Shown: positions 1 through 11,164 of the stretch, in pieces
Layout: each line of letters starts with the position of its first letter
Numbering within the stretch: the stretch's first letter is position 1
Assembly (NCBI RefSeq): GCF_023091745.1
Contig: NC_068920.1
Location: 153,169,622-153,233,621, forward strand
Direction: 5' to 3'
From: Budorcas taxicolor
Lineage: Eukaryota > Chordata > Mammalia > Artiodactyla > Bovidae
DNA length: 64,000 nt
The notes under the pieces: model-generated
What the model was told of the DNA's origin: nothing
The model's input: the letters and a program-made list of their open reading frames with translations, nothing else
Database searches by the model: none
Position numbers and translations under genes: made by a program

Positions 1-960
1 TCCAAAAGCTCACATAGAAATGCAAGGGAACCAGAATAATCAATACACTCTTGAAAAAGAAGAGCAAGGTCAAAAGACTCACACTTCATGATTCCTAAAC
101 TTACTACAAAGCTTCAGTAAATAAGGCAATTAAGTAATTAAGGCTGTATTTTGTAGGAAAAGATGTTCAACATCGCTAATCACCAGGGAAGGCAAATCAA
201 AACTACAATGAGATACCACCTCTCACTTGTCAGAATGGCTATTATCAAAAAGAACACAGATAACAACTGTTGGCTAGGATGTGGAGGAAAGGCAACACTT
301 CTACACCTTTGGTGGGAATATAAATTGGTACAGCCATTATAGAGAATAGTATGAAGGTTCCTCAAAATACTGAAAATAGAACTACCATGTGATCCAACAA
401 TGTCTCTTCTGGGTATAACACACTAATTAAAAAAAAAAAAGATCCATGTACCTCAGTATTCATAGCAACATTATTTACAGTTGCCAATATATGGAAGTGA
501 CCTCAATGTCTATCAACAGATTAATAGATAAAGATGTGGTATACACATACAATGGAATATTATTCAGTTATTTTTTAAAAATGAAATTCTGCCATTTGCG
601 GCAACATGGATGGACATTGAAGGCATTATGCGAAGTGAAATGTCAGATAAAGAAAGACAAATATCATATGATATCACCTGGATGTTGAATCTAAAAAATA
701 CAAGAAACTATTAAATATAAAAAATGCAGACTCAGATATAGAAAACAATCCAGTAGTTTTCAGTGGGAGAAGAAAAGGAGAATCAAGAGGCACACACTGT
801 TAGGTACAAAATAAGCTATAAGGATATGTTGCACAACACAAGAAATATAATCAATGTTTTATAATAGCTGTAAATGAAGTAAAACCTTTAAAAATTGTGA
901 ATCACTATATTGTACATCTGTAACATAATATTATATAGCAACTATACTTCAATTTTTAAA
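1..960 (+). mobile_element. L1 LINE 3' end, degraded
   Basis: The stretch reads as the end of L1 ORF2 and its 3' region: the usual coding remnant about isolated animals of small nuclear repeats, with a block around 180-420 and a tail near 900-960, is visible as sequence similarity only. All frames are full of stops and no ORF exceeds about 80 codons. There is no gene in the first 960 bases. Family assignment is from recall of L1 3' consensus sequence. Confidence 0.75.
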
Positions 961-1627
961 AGTACAATGCCATACAGCATAAGGCCAGACACATATATAG
1001 ATCAAAGGAATAGTCCACAAGTAAACCTTCACATTTATGGGCAATTTATTTTTAATAAGGCAGCAATTCAGAACAATTCAGTGGAGGAAAAATATTGTTT
1101 TCAACAAGCAGTGCAGGGTCAACTAGCAGGGTCAGCTGGACAACCAAATGCAAAAGAATGAACCTGAACCTTTACCTCACATACATATAAAAATGAACTC
1201 AAAGTCAAAGCTAAAACTATAAAATGTTTAGAAGACAGTGTGAGAATGAATCTTTGTGATCTTAGATTAGTCAATGGTTTCTTAGGTATGACACCAAAAG
1301 CATAATCAGTCATATAAAAAAAGGGATAAATGGGACTTCATCAAAATCACCAAGTTTTGCACTTCAAAAGATACCATCGGGAGACTGAATAGACAACCCA
1401 CTGAAAGGTAGAGCATCTATACAAGTCACATATCTGATAAGATATTTGTATAAGAATATATAAAGAACTTACACCTCAACAATAAGACTAATAACCAAAT
1501 TTTAAAATCACAAAGGATTTAAATAAATGCTTCCCCAAAGAAAAAGATACAAACAACCAATTAGCACATGAAAGCTCTTTAACATCATTAATCATCAGAG
1601 AAGTGCAAATCAAAAACACACTGAGGG

Positions 1628-1739
1628 ACTTCCCTGGTGGTCCAGTGGTTAAGACCCTTCATGTCCGCCATATGCTTGGGCCCCAGGTTCAATCCTTCAC
1701 GCCACATGCCACAACTAAGACCTGGCTCAGCCAAATTAA

Positions 1740-1740
<1 letters not shown>
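1628..1740 (+). mobile_element. CHR-type tRNA-derived SINE
   Basis: It starts with the typical CHR head (gacttccctggtggtccag), followed by the B-box-like segment and 'cccaggttcaat'. It is inserted inside an L1 remnant and leads into the CA repeat at its 3' end. Confidence 0.8.

Positions 1741-1780
<40 letters not shown>
1741..1780. repeat. (CA)n microsatellite
   Basis: About 20 uninterrupted CA units follow directly on the 3' end of the CHR SINE. Microsatellites commonly grow from SINE tails. It is likely length-polymorphic. Confidence 0.95.
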
Positions 1781-1871
1781 GAGATACCACTTCACTTCCC
1801 CTAGGATGGTTAAAAAAATGGACAATATTAAAATGTTACCAAGGCATGAGAGAACGGTGAACACTTCTAAA

Positions 1872-2045
1872 TTGGTGAAAGTGAAAGTTGCTCAGTAGTG
1901 TCCAACTTTTTGTGACCCCATGGACTGCCAGGCTCCTCTGGTCCATGGAATTCTCTAAGCAAGAATACTGGAGTGGGTAGCCATCCCCTTCTCCAGGGGA
2001 TCTTCCCTACCCAGGGATCAAACTCAGGCCTTCTGCATTTAGTGA
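1872..2045 (-). mobile_element. Bov-tA SINE
   Basis: Read on the minus strand, it contains the tRNA-like head followed by the BovB-derived tail that marks this ruminant family (on the plus strand 'tgaccccatggactg' and 'actggagtgggtagcc'). Confidence 0.85.
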
Positions 2046-2220
2046 GATTTTAAAATAATGTAGCCACTTTGGAAACCATCAGCAGTTTCTCAAAAACTTA
2101 AACATAGTGTTTCCATATGATTCAACAATTCTGTTCCTCGGCATATAACTAAGAAAATGTATGTTCAGACAAAAGCCTGTACATGAATGTTCATAATAGC
2201 ATTATTCATAATAATGAAAG

Positions 2221-2579
2221 AATAGAAACAACCCCAAAATACACAACTGTTTCAAATTTTTTGTTAAGCATAGTGTCGGTTCAAGGCCTATGATAAACAA
2301 ATGCCAAAATATAATTAGTGGAAAAAATATATTAGGGAAGACGCTTGTGAAAGATAAAGGGGAATAGGAAAGTCCCACAAGCCTCCCCCGCACTTACAGA
2401 AAGCATAGTTCAACTGCCGCAGAGAAGGACAGGAATTCCCTGAATAAGCAGGGGAACTTGCTTACAAGGCTTGTCTTAGTAGCCACAAGTAGATATCCAC
2501 CCACACTGGCCAGGATCTTAGAAGTTTAAACAGTGGGTTCAGACATGCACACTGTTCAGATGCTCTGAACAACACATTG
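2221..2579. other. Intergenic, nothing recognised
   Basis: This is AT-rich sequence between the L1 remnant and the next BovB piece. The frames are short and show no splice or promoter signal that I can support. Confidence 0.5.
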
Positions 2580-2585
2580 TTCACT

Positions 2586-2995
2586 CGTTTAGTTGCTAAG
2601 TCGTGTCCAACTCTTTGTGACCCCATGGACTGCAGCACGCCAGGCTTCCCTGTCCTTCACTATCTCCCAGAGTTTGCTCAAATTCATGTCCATTGAGTCG
2701 GTGATACCATCTAATCATCTCATCCTCTGTCACCCCCTTCTCCTCCTGGCCTCAATCTTTCCCAGCATCAGGGTCTTTTCCAATGATTTGGCACTTGACA
2801 TCAGGTGGCCAAAGTATTGGAGCTTCAGCTTCAGTATCAGTGGATACTGCATATCCAATGGATATTAAGGGTTGATTTACTCTAAGGATTGACTTATTTA
2901 ATCTCCTTGCAGATGAAAGAACCCACAAGAGTCCTCCAGCACCACAATCAAAAGCATCAGTTCTTCAGTGCTCAGAACTCTCTCATTGCTCTCTT
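2586..2995 (-). mobile_element. BovB (RTE) LINE 3' fragment
   Basis: The minus strand carries the 3' end of BovB. The plus strand shows the characteristic blocks about 'tgaccccatggactgcagc', 'tcaggtggccaaagtattgg' and the 'ttcttcagtgctcag' end. It is 5'-truncated and has no usable reading frame. Confidence 0.8.
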
Positions 2996-2999
2996 GAAA

Positions 3000-3420
3000 A
3001 TGGCACCCACTTGAGCAGAGTGTATATTTCAAGCACAGAGGAGATGAAGGGCTTCCCATCAGTCAGGTCCGATTCACAGGTCAATCAGAAGTCACGCCCT
3101 CTCTGACCTCCCCCCAGTGGACCTGAACAGGCCCTCCAGGGACAAACTCCTGCCCAGCCACATCCTCCTCCACAAGCCTGCTTCTTGTTGTAGAAAATCT
3201 TTAGACTCCTAGGCCTTCCTCAAGATCCAAAAATAAATTGAACCAGAGAAGTGAGAAAATGCAGAAATAAAACAATCAAGCCAGACAAAATGATAATAAT
3301 TCAAGCATTCATCAAAGTCAAGGATCTTTAGTTCCTCCTCAAGGGCTATAGATAATATTCTGAGCCATATCCTTTAAGTTGTTTTGCAGACACTGAAACC
3401 CCCACCAGGTGTAAAGAGTT
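3000..3420. other. Intergenic, nothing recognised
   Basis: Mixed-composition sequence with no long frame. I see no repeat that I can name with confidence. Confidence 0.4.
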
Positions 3421-3850
3421 AACTGTATGCCAATCATAAGCACAGAGACTCCAGACAGGTTGGAACCAGAAGGTTGATGATGTTGACTGCTCATTACCTC
3501 ACCACCAACCAATCAGAAGAATATCCACAAGCTGATCACATACACAGCAACCCTCTGCCTCACCCTGTCTTTAATATTTATTTTTATTTATTATTTATTT
3601 GGCTGTGGTGGGTCTCAGTTGTGGTGTGTGGATTCTTTAGTTGTGGCATGTGGGATTTAGTTTCCTGACCAGTGAACGAACCCAGGCCCCCTGCATTGTG
3701 AGCACAGAGTCTTAGCCACTGGACCACCAGAGAAGTCCCCTCACCCCGTCTTTAAAAGTCTTTCCCTGAAAGCCATCACAGAGTTCAGATTTTATGAGCA
3801 TTGGGTACCTTGAACACTTTGCAAGTGTCCAGCAAGGGGCTTCACTGCAT
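3420..3850 (+). mobile_element. Possible old LTR, interrupted by a SINE
   Basis: A CCAATCAG-type box near 3507, a 'ctttaaaagtctttccctgaa' segment near 3750 and a 'gagcattgggtacc' segment resemble the U3/R/U5 order of an old class I LTR in plus orientation. It is broken by the CHR SINE at 3580-3741. The ends are not resolved. It is opposite in orientation to the env remnant next to it, so I do not assign the two to one provirus. Confidence 0.35.
3580..3741 (-). mobile_element. CHR-type SINE
   Basis: Minus-strand copy. The plus strand shows 'ttatttggctgtggtgggt' and ends with 'ggaccaccagagaagtccc', the reverse complement of the CHR head. Confidence 0.85.
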
Positions 3851-4540
3851 GGAGGTGGTTCCTATCTGGCTGTTTTGGAGGAGATGCCACCGAAATAGTA
3901 TAGGCACATGCAAGAGAAAACACGCATTAGGAAAACGATTCCCAAAATAAGGAACAGATTTTTCCACCAAAAGCCCCATGATCTGAACTACTGATTTATT
4001 AAGTCCCCTAAGCTTGACCTCAGCTCACTAGGGCCACTCGCTTGTGTCCTCCCGTGATTTAATAAAATGATACACTAGTAGACTCATCAGGTACAAACAC
4101 ACAACACTCTGGGTAACGTCACAGGTGTTTCCTTGCAAGGCAGTAATAATGTCCAGGCCATCCTATTTTAGATGATTGCTTTTCTCATTAGATTCAGTGT
4201 CCAGAAAAGACAGATTTTGCCAGCTACCACTTAACACTTGTAGGGAGAATTTAGTAAGGGCTTCTATGTGTGTTATAATGACCTCCAGGCCAATGGAGGG
4301 GAGAAAGATGGTGGCCAAATAATTGTACCAATGGAAAACAGAATGTGTCCACGTGGCCTTGAGAAGAGGGAGATTGGCAACTTTTTTTAACCCTCTGCCC
4401 AGGTAAAACCCAGGGTACAGCAGCCCAATGACCCAGGTAGAAGCCACAGCTGAAGATTTGTGCCACACAACCACTGAGTCCCACTGGGGGTCACCCAGTA
4501 AACACCTGAGTGGTACAGTCAGTGCCAAGCAAGTCACTAT
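3850..4540 (-). pseudogene. Endogenous retrovirus env (transmembrane-subunit) remnant, broken
   Basis: A minus-strand frame of 124 codons (4537-4163) has the hydrophobic and heptad-like character of a retroviral transmembrane envelope subunit. Further similarity continues in other frames: a conserved ectodomain block about 4160-4125, a Cys-Cys block about 4115-4081 and a hydrophobic membrane-anchor-like block about 3957-3904. The match therefore needs at least two frameshifts, and stops follow, so it cannot encode a functional envelope. I infer a class I type from general resemblance. No gag or pol segment was recognised next to it. What else it could be: chance similarity of a hydrophobic frame, although the order of blocks argues against that. 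Confidence 0.55.
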
Positions 4541-5069
4541 CCTTTAACGTGACAGAATGACTACATGGTTCTGATGATACCCATCCCATAGCCCTGATGC
4601 AATTTTGTTAGTTCTAACTCCTTTCAAGCTCCAGGGAAAAGGGGACTGTGGCTCTTTGGTTCATCATTAAGACCTTAAACTTAAGCCCAGAACACAGTAA
4701 AATGCAATAGATATTAATTATGTGAACTATGAACACTTTGCTAACATGAATGACAGATTAGCTGTAAGACACACCATAAAACTAGGGTGATTCCAGATTG
4801 CTCTCACCCCATCGCCATCAACTCTCCATAGACTGAGTTACTCAGCCCTACCTTCAGGCTCAGCCCCCTTCTCACCCATTAGGGAATGGTTCTCAATCCT
4901 ATATGAACACTGAAAGCGGTTTTCAATCCTGAGGGTTTTAAAAATCACCAGTGCCTGGGTCGACTCCCAAGAGTTCTGATATATTTCCAGAGCGCTTACT
5001 TCATGTCCAGTCCTGGCCTCAGGTTGCTTCCAGTCTGGCACAGAATCAGCCACATTTGATAGCTTATGG
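4541..5069. other. Intergenic between env remnant and LTR
   Basis: Only short frames (up to about 74 codons) on both strands. It might be decayed internal ERV sequence, but I see no recognisable gag, pol or primer-binding site. Confidence 0.4.
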
Positions 5070-5584
5070 TGAACGATGTCGGATTCCTGATCTCCAAAGA
5101 AGATTTAGCTTTGGGAGCAGGGACCAGGCTTGATAACTCAAGAACTCTTGTGTAGCAGAGTTTTATTAAAGTATAAAAAGGGACAGAGAAAGCTTCTGAC
5201 ATAGACAAGAAGGGGGACAAAGAGTGCTCCCCTCGCTAGTCTTAGCAAGGCTTTATATACTTTTATCAGACCCACTCCCACAACATACATCTTAAGATAA
5301 CAGGATTTGAACTAACAATAGAAAGATCTTACCAGACCCACTCTCATAGTATACAAGTTTTAAGATAACAAGATTAGTCAGGAGGTTCTTGTTAAGGAAA
5401 AACAAATCCTTGAGCAAGATATATTGTTATATTAAGACAAAGCAATGTAGAAAAAAATGTTTGTCCTTTTCTCCTCCTTGAGAGACTCGGACCCGTTTCT
5501 CCTTCTCAAGGGCCCTGGACCCCTTTATCCTCCTCGGGGACCCTGGACTTCTTATCAACCGTCCTAGGAATTGACTCTCTCACA
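5070..5584 (-). mobile_element. Ruminant ERV LTR, apparently solitary
   Basis: Read on the minus strand it runs from a TGTGAG start (5584) to a ..GTTCA end (5070). In order it holds two copies of a 'gagtgggtctg' block, a TATA-like box (plus-strand gctttatatac at about 5250-5260), and an AATAAA polyadenylation signal (5167-5162) about 85 bp further on. This spacing fits U3-R-U5. No flanking duplication and no primer-binding site could be read, so it is either a solo LTR or a remnant of a deleted provirus. Confidence 0.6.
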
Positions 5585-5624
5585 ATCATCTGTTTCCCTG
5601 TCTGTTTTGGATTAGTGCTCTTAA

Positions 5625-5914
5625 ATGCGCATCTCAGAGAAGGCGATGGCACCCCACTCCAGAACTCTTGCCTGGAAAATCCCATGGACAGAGGAGCCTG
5701 GTAGGCTGCAGTCCATGGGGTCGCGAAGAGTCAGACATGACTGAGCGACTTCACTTTCACTTTTCACTTTCATGCATTGGAGAAGGAAATGGCAACCCAC
5801 TCCAGTGTTCTTGCCTGGAGAATCCCAGGGACAGGGAAGCCGGGTGGGCTGCCATCTATGGGGTCACACAGAGTCGGACACGACTGAAGCGACTTAGCAG
5901 CATGCGCATCTCAG
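5625..5914 (+). mobile_element. Bov-A2 dimeric SINE with target-site duplication
   Basis: Two BovA monomers in tandem, each with 'ccactccag..cttgcctgg' and 'gagtc.gacatgactga'-type blocks, lie between identical 13-bp direct repeats (atgcgcatctcag at 5625-5637 and 5902-5914). The body is about 5638-5901. The perfect duplication marks a fairly young insertion. Confidence 0.92.
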
Positions 5915-6870
5915 CTGCATGGAGGGAAAGAATGGTTCCATCACAGGGGCAGGAAGGCTTCCTGCAAAAGGTGATGGGGTATGTGAGCTGATTCTGTAAC
6001 TAAAAGGACGAGTTTTTCAGGTAGACAACAAAGAGGGTGGACAATCCAGACAAGAGGAAAATGTAACATGTCGGGAGCCCCACAAGAAGAATTTGTGTTG
6101 GTGTAGGAGACCATAAAGCATCATAAAAATACTGAGCCTCAAAGAATGAAGGGGGAAAACTCCCCTAAACAAGCAGCATGAGTGTCTTCCCCACACAGAG
6201 CCTGGGGACCCACTCAGTCAAACTTTTCCAACTTCCCCAGGCTCTAAAGAGTGAGTCATCCCTGGTATTCCCCTGCCATCAGCTCTCATGGAGTCCCCAA
6301 AGGATGTGGAGAGGGAGTCCCCATGGAGACCAGGACAGCAGAGGGGGAAAGAGGAGTCAGCAGAGGGGGAACGAGGCAATTCCCCCAGGGTCCAAGAAGA
6401 GTACAAGTCCCCCTGTTCCTATGTCTGGGGTGGGGCATGTCCCTGCTACCTCCCCTGCCATCATCACCCAAAGGCTGGACTGAATTCACTCCATCAGAAC
6501 TACTCATCCATCTCCACCTTCCAGGTATGTCCTACCAACCCAATAACCACTCACCAACACAGTGACAGCAGCTGGTGTCTGGACCAAAGCAAATCAAATG
6601 TCTGTGTGCTGAGAAGGAACGATCTAAGAACTGGGGCTTGTTAGAAAATGGGGAAACCCCAGCTTGAAAAATACCAGGACTCTGGCCTTGCCAAACGTAA
6701 ATGTGTTCATGCGTACAGTGGGGCCTGGAAAGAGAAAATGAGTCAAAAACAAAGTGTTCAGCAGAGAGAAAGGGGCAAACAGGAGGAGGCAAAAAGTACC
6801 CTCCAGAAAGCTAGAATCTTAAGATGTCAGGGCCTGGAATGCTGTCCAGTAGGACACAAAGCATGGTGCC
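5915..6870. other. Intergenic with several short overlapping frames
   Basis: Frames of 86-118 codons exist on both strands at 6178-6908. They overlap heavily in different phases, show no recognisable domain, and look like chance frames in GC-richer DNA. No gene is called. Confidence 0.5.
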
Positions 6871-7110
6871 CAAATCAGCAGCATCAGCGTCACCTGGGTG
6901 TTTGTTAGAAATGCAGATTCTCAGGCCCCTCCCCAGCCCTTCTGAGGCAGAACCTGCATTTAACAAGATCCCTACATGATTCGTATGTGCATTCAAGACG
7001 GAGAGGCTCTGATGCTCAGGGTTCCAAATAGACCTGCATATCAGAATCAGCTGAACATTTTTTACACTACAGGTTTCTGAGCTCTGCTCTAGATAAATTA
7101 AATCAGAATT
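6870..7110. repeat. MER5A-type hAT element copies
   Basis: 'cagcgtcacctgggtg', 'gttagaaatgcagattctc' and 'gcccctccccagcc' are hallmark MER5A blocks. A second partial copy follows at about 7015-7110. These are old non-autonomous DNA transposons shared by placental mammals. Confidence 0.75.
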
Positions 7111-7515
7111 TCTGGGCACTGTGTATAGCCATAATTTTTTTTTTTTTTTCACAAAGCTCCTTTGGTAATTCTAATGACAGAGGTCCACAGAGCAAACTGG
7201 GAACCCCTGATCTGGTTCAATCTGCTTAATCTAAAGCTGAGAAAACTAAGGCAAGACAGTGACAACTAGCTTGGTAACCTATTAAGAGACTCAATTAATA
7301 TTCCTGCCTAGAGACCAAAAAAAAAAAAAAGGATGGAGTTAGATCCAAACTCTAACTCAGTACCTTAATAGCTGAATATCCTGTCTCCTCCCATCTTTGG
7401 AGCTCCATTTTCTTACCCTCAAGGAAAAAAAATGAATGTCCCTGAATGTCAGGATTACTCCTCATGGGCAGTAGGCAACAGAGAGAAATTAATGGAGAAT
7501 TCACTCTATGTCTTG

Positions 7516-7517
7516 TG

Positions 7518-7548
<31 letters not shown>
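7516..7548. repeat. (CA)n microsatellite
   Basis: About 14 CA units, with a TCACAC interruption at the right end. Confidence 0.95.
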
Positions 7549-7551
<3 letters not shown>

Positions 7552-7559
7552 CCATAGTA

Positions 7560-8510
7560 ATTGCTTAACTGAGGTTTGGGGATCCTTGCATCCCAGAATT
7601 TCAAAGCAATTTAAAAACCCTGAAGTCTCATTGTGCCCATTTTACAGATGAAGAAATGGAGAGGCACTCGAAGCAGCTGTGCTCCACACTTTGTAAAGGT
7701 GAGTAGTGTCTGCTTTTCACCTGGACAGAGAGTAATTCGGAAGGGGTTTGCCACCAACTGGGTTCTGGATGCAGAACTTCAGCCAGTGAACCTACTTCAC
7801 TCATGGGGAACATGTAGTTGGGTGGGGCTGGAACCCCACAGTTCTCTATCCCTGGAGGCTGTCTGATTTCTCCCAGTGACCCCACCAAGAAGGAGGGGAA
7901 GATCCCTAAAATTCTGTATCCCTAAGGATAAAGGGGAGAACTAGGCATGGTCCCAGATGCTCGTCTAGGTGAGGGAGAAGATCATTTAGGTAATCATCAA
8001 ATAATAGAGTAGGGTTATAATACAGAGAGCTCAGTGAACAGGGTTCCAGATTGAGAGACTGGGTGGTTGGATGTCAGATAAAGCTTCCTGGGGAAAAATT
8101 GATGATCCCCGAACGGAGTCTTAACAGATAAGAAGGATCAGCTCTGGTTGTATAGATGAGCCAAAGGAGATAAAAACCTTCTGAGATGTCCCAGGATCCT
8201 TTAGCTGGGACCTGATCTCTTGTTGAAGGAACCAGCATTAAATTAAAACATATATTACTGTTTTGTTTTTCTTTAATCTGTACAGTTTTCCACAAATTAT
8301 GATTTTAATCTCAATATGGCTTTAAGATTTCTCTACATTGATATATATAAGTTAAATCTATTCCTTTTTAACCTCCATGAGCCTGTTAACATCTAGGTTT
8401 GGCTACTGTTAGTCCAATGCAAATAGTCCAGGAGAACATACACCCTTGGGCATGTCTCCTTGTGTACATATGTGAGAGTTTTCAAAACACTAAGAAGTGG
8501 AATTACTACT
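7560..8510. other. Intergenic, mostly unclassified; MIR-like patch near 7610-7690
   Basis: A short patch with 'cccattttacagatgaagaa' is MIR-like. The rest has frames no longer than 86 codons and no recognisable feature. Confidence 0.45.
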
Positions 8511-8513
8511 AGC

Positions 8514-9247
8514 TGTCATGGACTGAATGCTTGTGTCTCTTCAAAACTTATAAATTGAAGTCCTAATCCCAAATGTAATGGTATTTGGAAGTGGGGTCTT
8601 TGTTCAGATCAAGTCCTAAGGGTAGGGTTCTCATGATGGAATTAATGCCCTTATAAGAAGAGATTAGATAACCTGTTCTCTCTCTCACTCCACTATATAA
8701 GGATAAAAGAAGAACACAGTTCAGTTCAGTCGCTTAGTCACGTCCGACTCTGTGACCCCATTGACTGTAGCATGCCAGGCCTTCCTGTCCATCACCAGTT
8801 TCTGGAGTTTACTCAAACTCATGCCCATTAAGTTGGTGATGCCATCCAACCATCTCTTCCTCTGCCGCCCCCTTCTCCTCCCACCTTCAATCTTTCCCAG
8901 CCTCAGGGTCTTTTCCAGTGAGTCAGTTCTTCGCATCAGGTGGCCAGAATATTGGAGTTTCAGCTTCAGCATCAGTCCTTCCAAGGAATATTCAGGACTG
9001 ATTTTCTTTAGGATGGACTGGTTGGATCTCCTTGCAGTCCAAGGGCCTCTCAAGAGTCTTCTCCAACACCACATGTCAAAGAACACAGCCATCAGCGATT
9101 CTAAAAGTGGGCCTTCACCAGAATCCAACCATGCTGGCACCCTGATCTTGGACTTCTCAGCCTCCAGAATTATTAGAAATAAGTATCTGTTGCTTAAGCT
9201 ACCCAGTCTATGGCACTTTGTTACAGCAGCCCAAGCAGACTAAGATA
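8514..9247 (+). mobile_element. MLT1-type (ERVL-MaLR) LTR split by a BovB insertion
   Basis: The left part begins 'tgtcatggactgaatgc' and contains 'gaagtcctaatcccaaatgt'. The right part holds 'tgctggcaccctgatcttgg' and 'ttgcttaagctacccagtct'. Both are hallmark MLT1 blocks in the correct order. A 359-bp BovB fragment separates them. Confidence 0.85.
8710..9088 (-). mobile_element. BovB 3' fragment nested in MLT1, with target-site duplication
   Basis: The BovB 3' end (minus strand) occupies 8720-9078 and is flanked by the identical 10-mer aagaacacag at 8710-8719 and 9079-9088. It preserves a 139-codon minus-strand frame (9140-8721, which runs into the flank) resembling the C-terminal part of the BovB polyprotein, but it lacks the endonuclease and reverse-transcriptase cores. 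It is non-autonomous. Confidence 0.9.
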
Positions 9248-9249
9248 CT

Positions 9250-10576
9250 AAAGTATGCATATTTGTGGGTCCTCCGATTTTCTCAGGTTACATTTACACC
9301 AGCACAACCTCACCAACGTATGATATAATCAATTATTTTTTTCATCCAAGTGGTGCATCCTCACCAGCGACAGGTAGGTCACAAATATCTAAACTTCTCT
9401 TAAAGGAAGAAGAAAAAGCATTTACTCAGTTCCAAGTGCTACATGTTTATTGCCTCTCAGATCCCTCCAACAGAGGTATTACATGTACTTTATGAGAAAA
9501 CAGTCTGAGAGAGGTGAAGTAACTTGCCCAAAGTTGCACACCAGAAAGTGTGGAAGCCAGACTTAAAACCAAGTCTGTATGCTTTAGACATTCAGCTGGT
9601 ATTTACTGAACACTTATTACGTACCAGACCCTGGAGGTACAAAAATGAATCACAGAGCCATACTGAACACATAGTAGGACTTAATAAATGTTTGTTGAAT
9701 GAATATTGGATCAAGGCACTCAAAGCCCACAGGAGAGACAGACACACAAAAGGAACATACAGTAGCTTTTTGGCTTTCAGATTAATTTGTGTTTTAACAT
9801 CTTTGAACTTTTTTCATGTAACATTATAGCATGTGCTTTTTCCATGTCATTAAAACTTCTGTAAAAATAAAACAAAAATACATGCAATAGAATAGTGATG
9901 CTCTGTGATGGATGTAAGCCCCAGTGCAGCCAGCACAAAGTAGGGAGAAGTATAGTTTCCTCTGAGTCATGTGAGTCAGGAGGGAAGGCTTTACATACTA
10001 GATAGTTTTTGTCAAACACAAAAACTGGAAATGGGTTCTTAGCAAAGGGAACACATGAAAAGGCACAGGAGTGTAAACAGCATATTTTCTGGAAACTGCA
10101 CTACTTCTGGTTGCCTTGAAGTTACTTCCTTTCAATATCAGGGTTAGGTATCAATAAACTGATCCTTCAGTAAATATCTGCCATATGCCAGGCTTTGTGT
10201 GAGATGTTTTACATGCTTTATTCCATTGAATCCCTGCAGCATTTTTTCCTCATTACACAAAGAGGAAACTGAGGCTCAGGGTGGTGAAGAGTCTAGCCCT
10301 GGAATATATTCAAGTCTTCTATTCTTTCCACTCCCTGTCGTCTCCCCCAGATGCCAGCTACTGCTGTGCTCTCCTGTCCCAGGTTTTACTCCAATGGAAG
10401 GATGTCCTCTCAGCAAACCTAGCTAGCTACCCTTTGGATCAGGAAACTGTGCCCATTTCACTGCCTCTTTTTCTCCTTGGGAAACTGGAGAGGAAAATGC
10501 ATATAGAGGCATGGAGTTTTCAATCCTTGTCCAGACACTAACTATGACCCTATTCATCATCAATGCATTTAATAAA
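9250..10576. other. Intergenic with MIR remnants
   Basis: MIR-like patches occur at about 9460-9600 and 10195-10300 (for example 'gaggaaactgaggctcagg'). The rest has short unrelated frames. No gene is supported. Confidence 0.55.
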
Positions 10577-10578
10577 TT

Positions 10579-11054
10579 CAGGCATACTTCATAGATATTG
10601 TGGGTTTGGTTGCAGACAAGCACAATAATAGAGTCAAGATATAGCAATAAAGCAAATCACCCCAAAGTTTTGGTTTCCCAGGGCATATAAAAGTTATGTT
10701 TACACTATACTGTAGTCTATTAAGTGTGCAATAGCATTATGTCTAACAAAGCAATGTACATACCTTAATTTTAAAACATTTTATTGCTAAAAAATGATAC
10801 CCATCACCTAAGCCTTCAGTGAATCATAGTTACTACTATGATTCTAAGGTCTCTAATCACAGATCATCATAACACCTATAATAATCATGAAAAATCTGAA
10901 ATATTGTAAGAATTACCAAAATGTGACACAGGGACACAAAGTGAGCAAATGCTGTTGGAAAAATTGTGCCACAAACCTTCAATTTGTTTTTAAGAAAAAC
11001 AAAAAACCACCATCTGTGAAGCATGATAAAGTGCAATAAAATGAAGTGTGCCTT
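10579..11054 (+). mobile_element. Tigger1/MER2-type internally deleted DNA transposon
   Basis: It begins caggcatacttc and ends gaagtgtgcctt, which form imperfect terminal inverted repeats. Internal blocks such as 'ggtttcccagggcatataaa' and 'tacactatactgtagtctat' are diagnostic of Tigger1. At 476 bp it has lost the pogo-like transposase, so it is a MITE-type derivative. Confidence 0.9.
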
Positions 11055-11164
11055 TATTTATTGAGCAATTATTATGTGCCCAGCAATGTTCTCAGTACTG
11101 TGGATTCAAAATTGAGTAAGCCAGGCAAGTGTCCCATTCTCATGGAGGTTAAGTAGTAGCGTAC

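Larger units (their letters stand above)
1165..2220 (+). mobile_element. Second L1 fragment, split by two SINEs and a CA repeat
   Basis: L1-like sequence at about 1165-1626, 1782-1871 and 2046-2220 is continuous once a CHR-type SINE (1628-1740), a CA microsatellite (1741-1780) and a Bov-tA SINE (1872-2045) are removed. It has no open frame and is a dead insertion. Confidence 0.65.
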
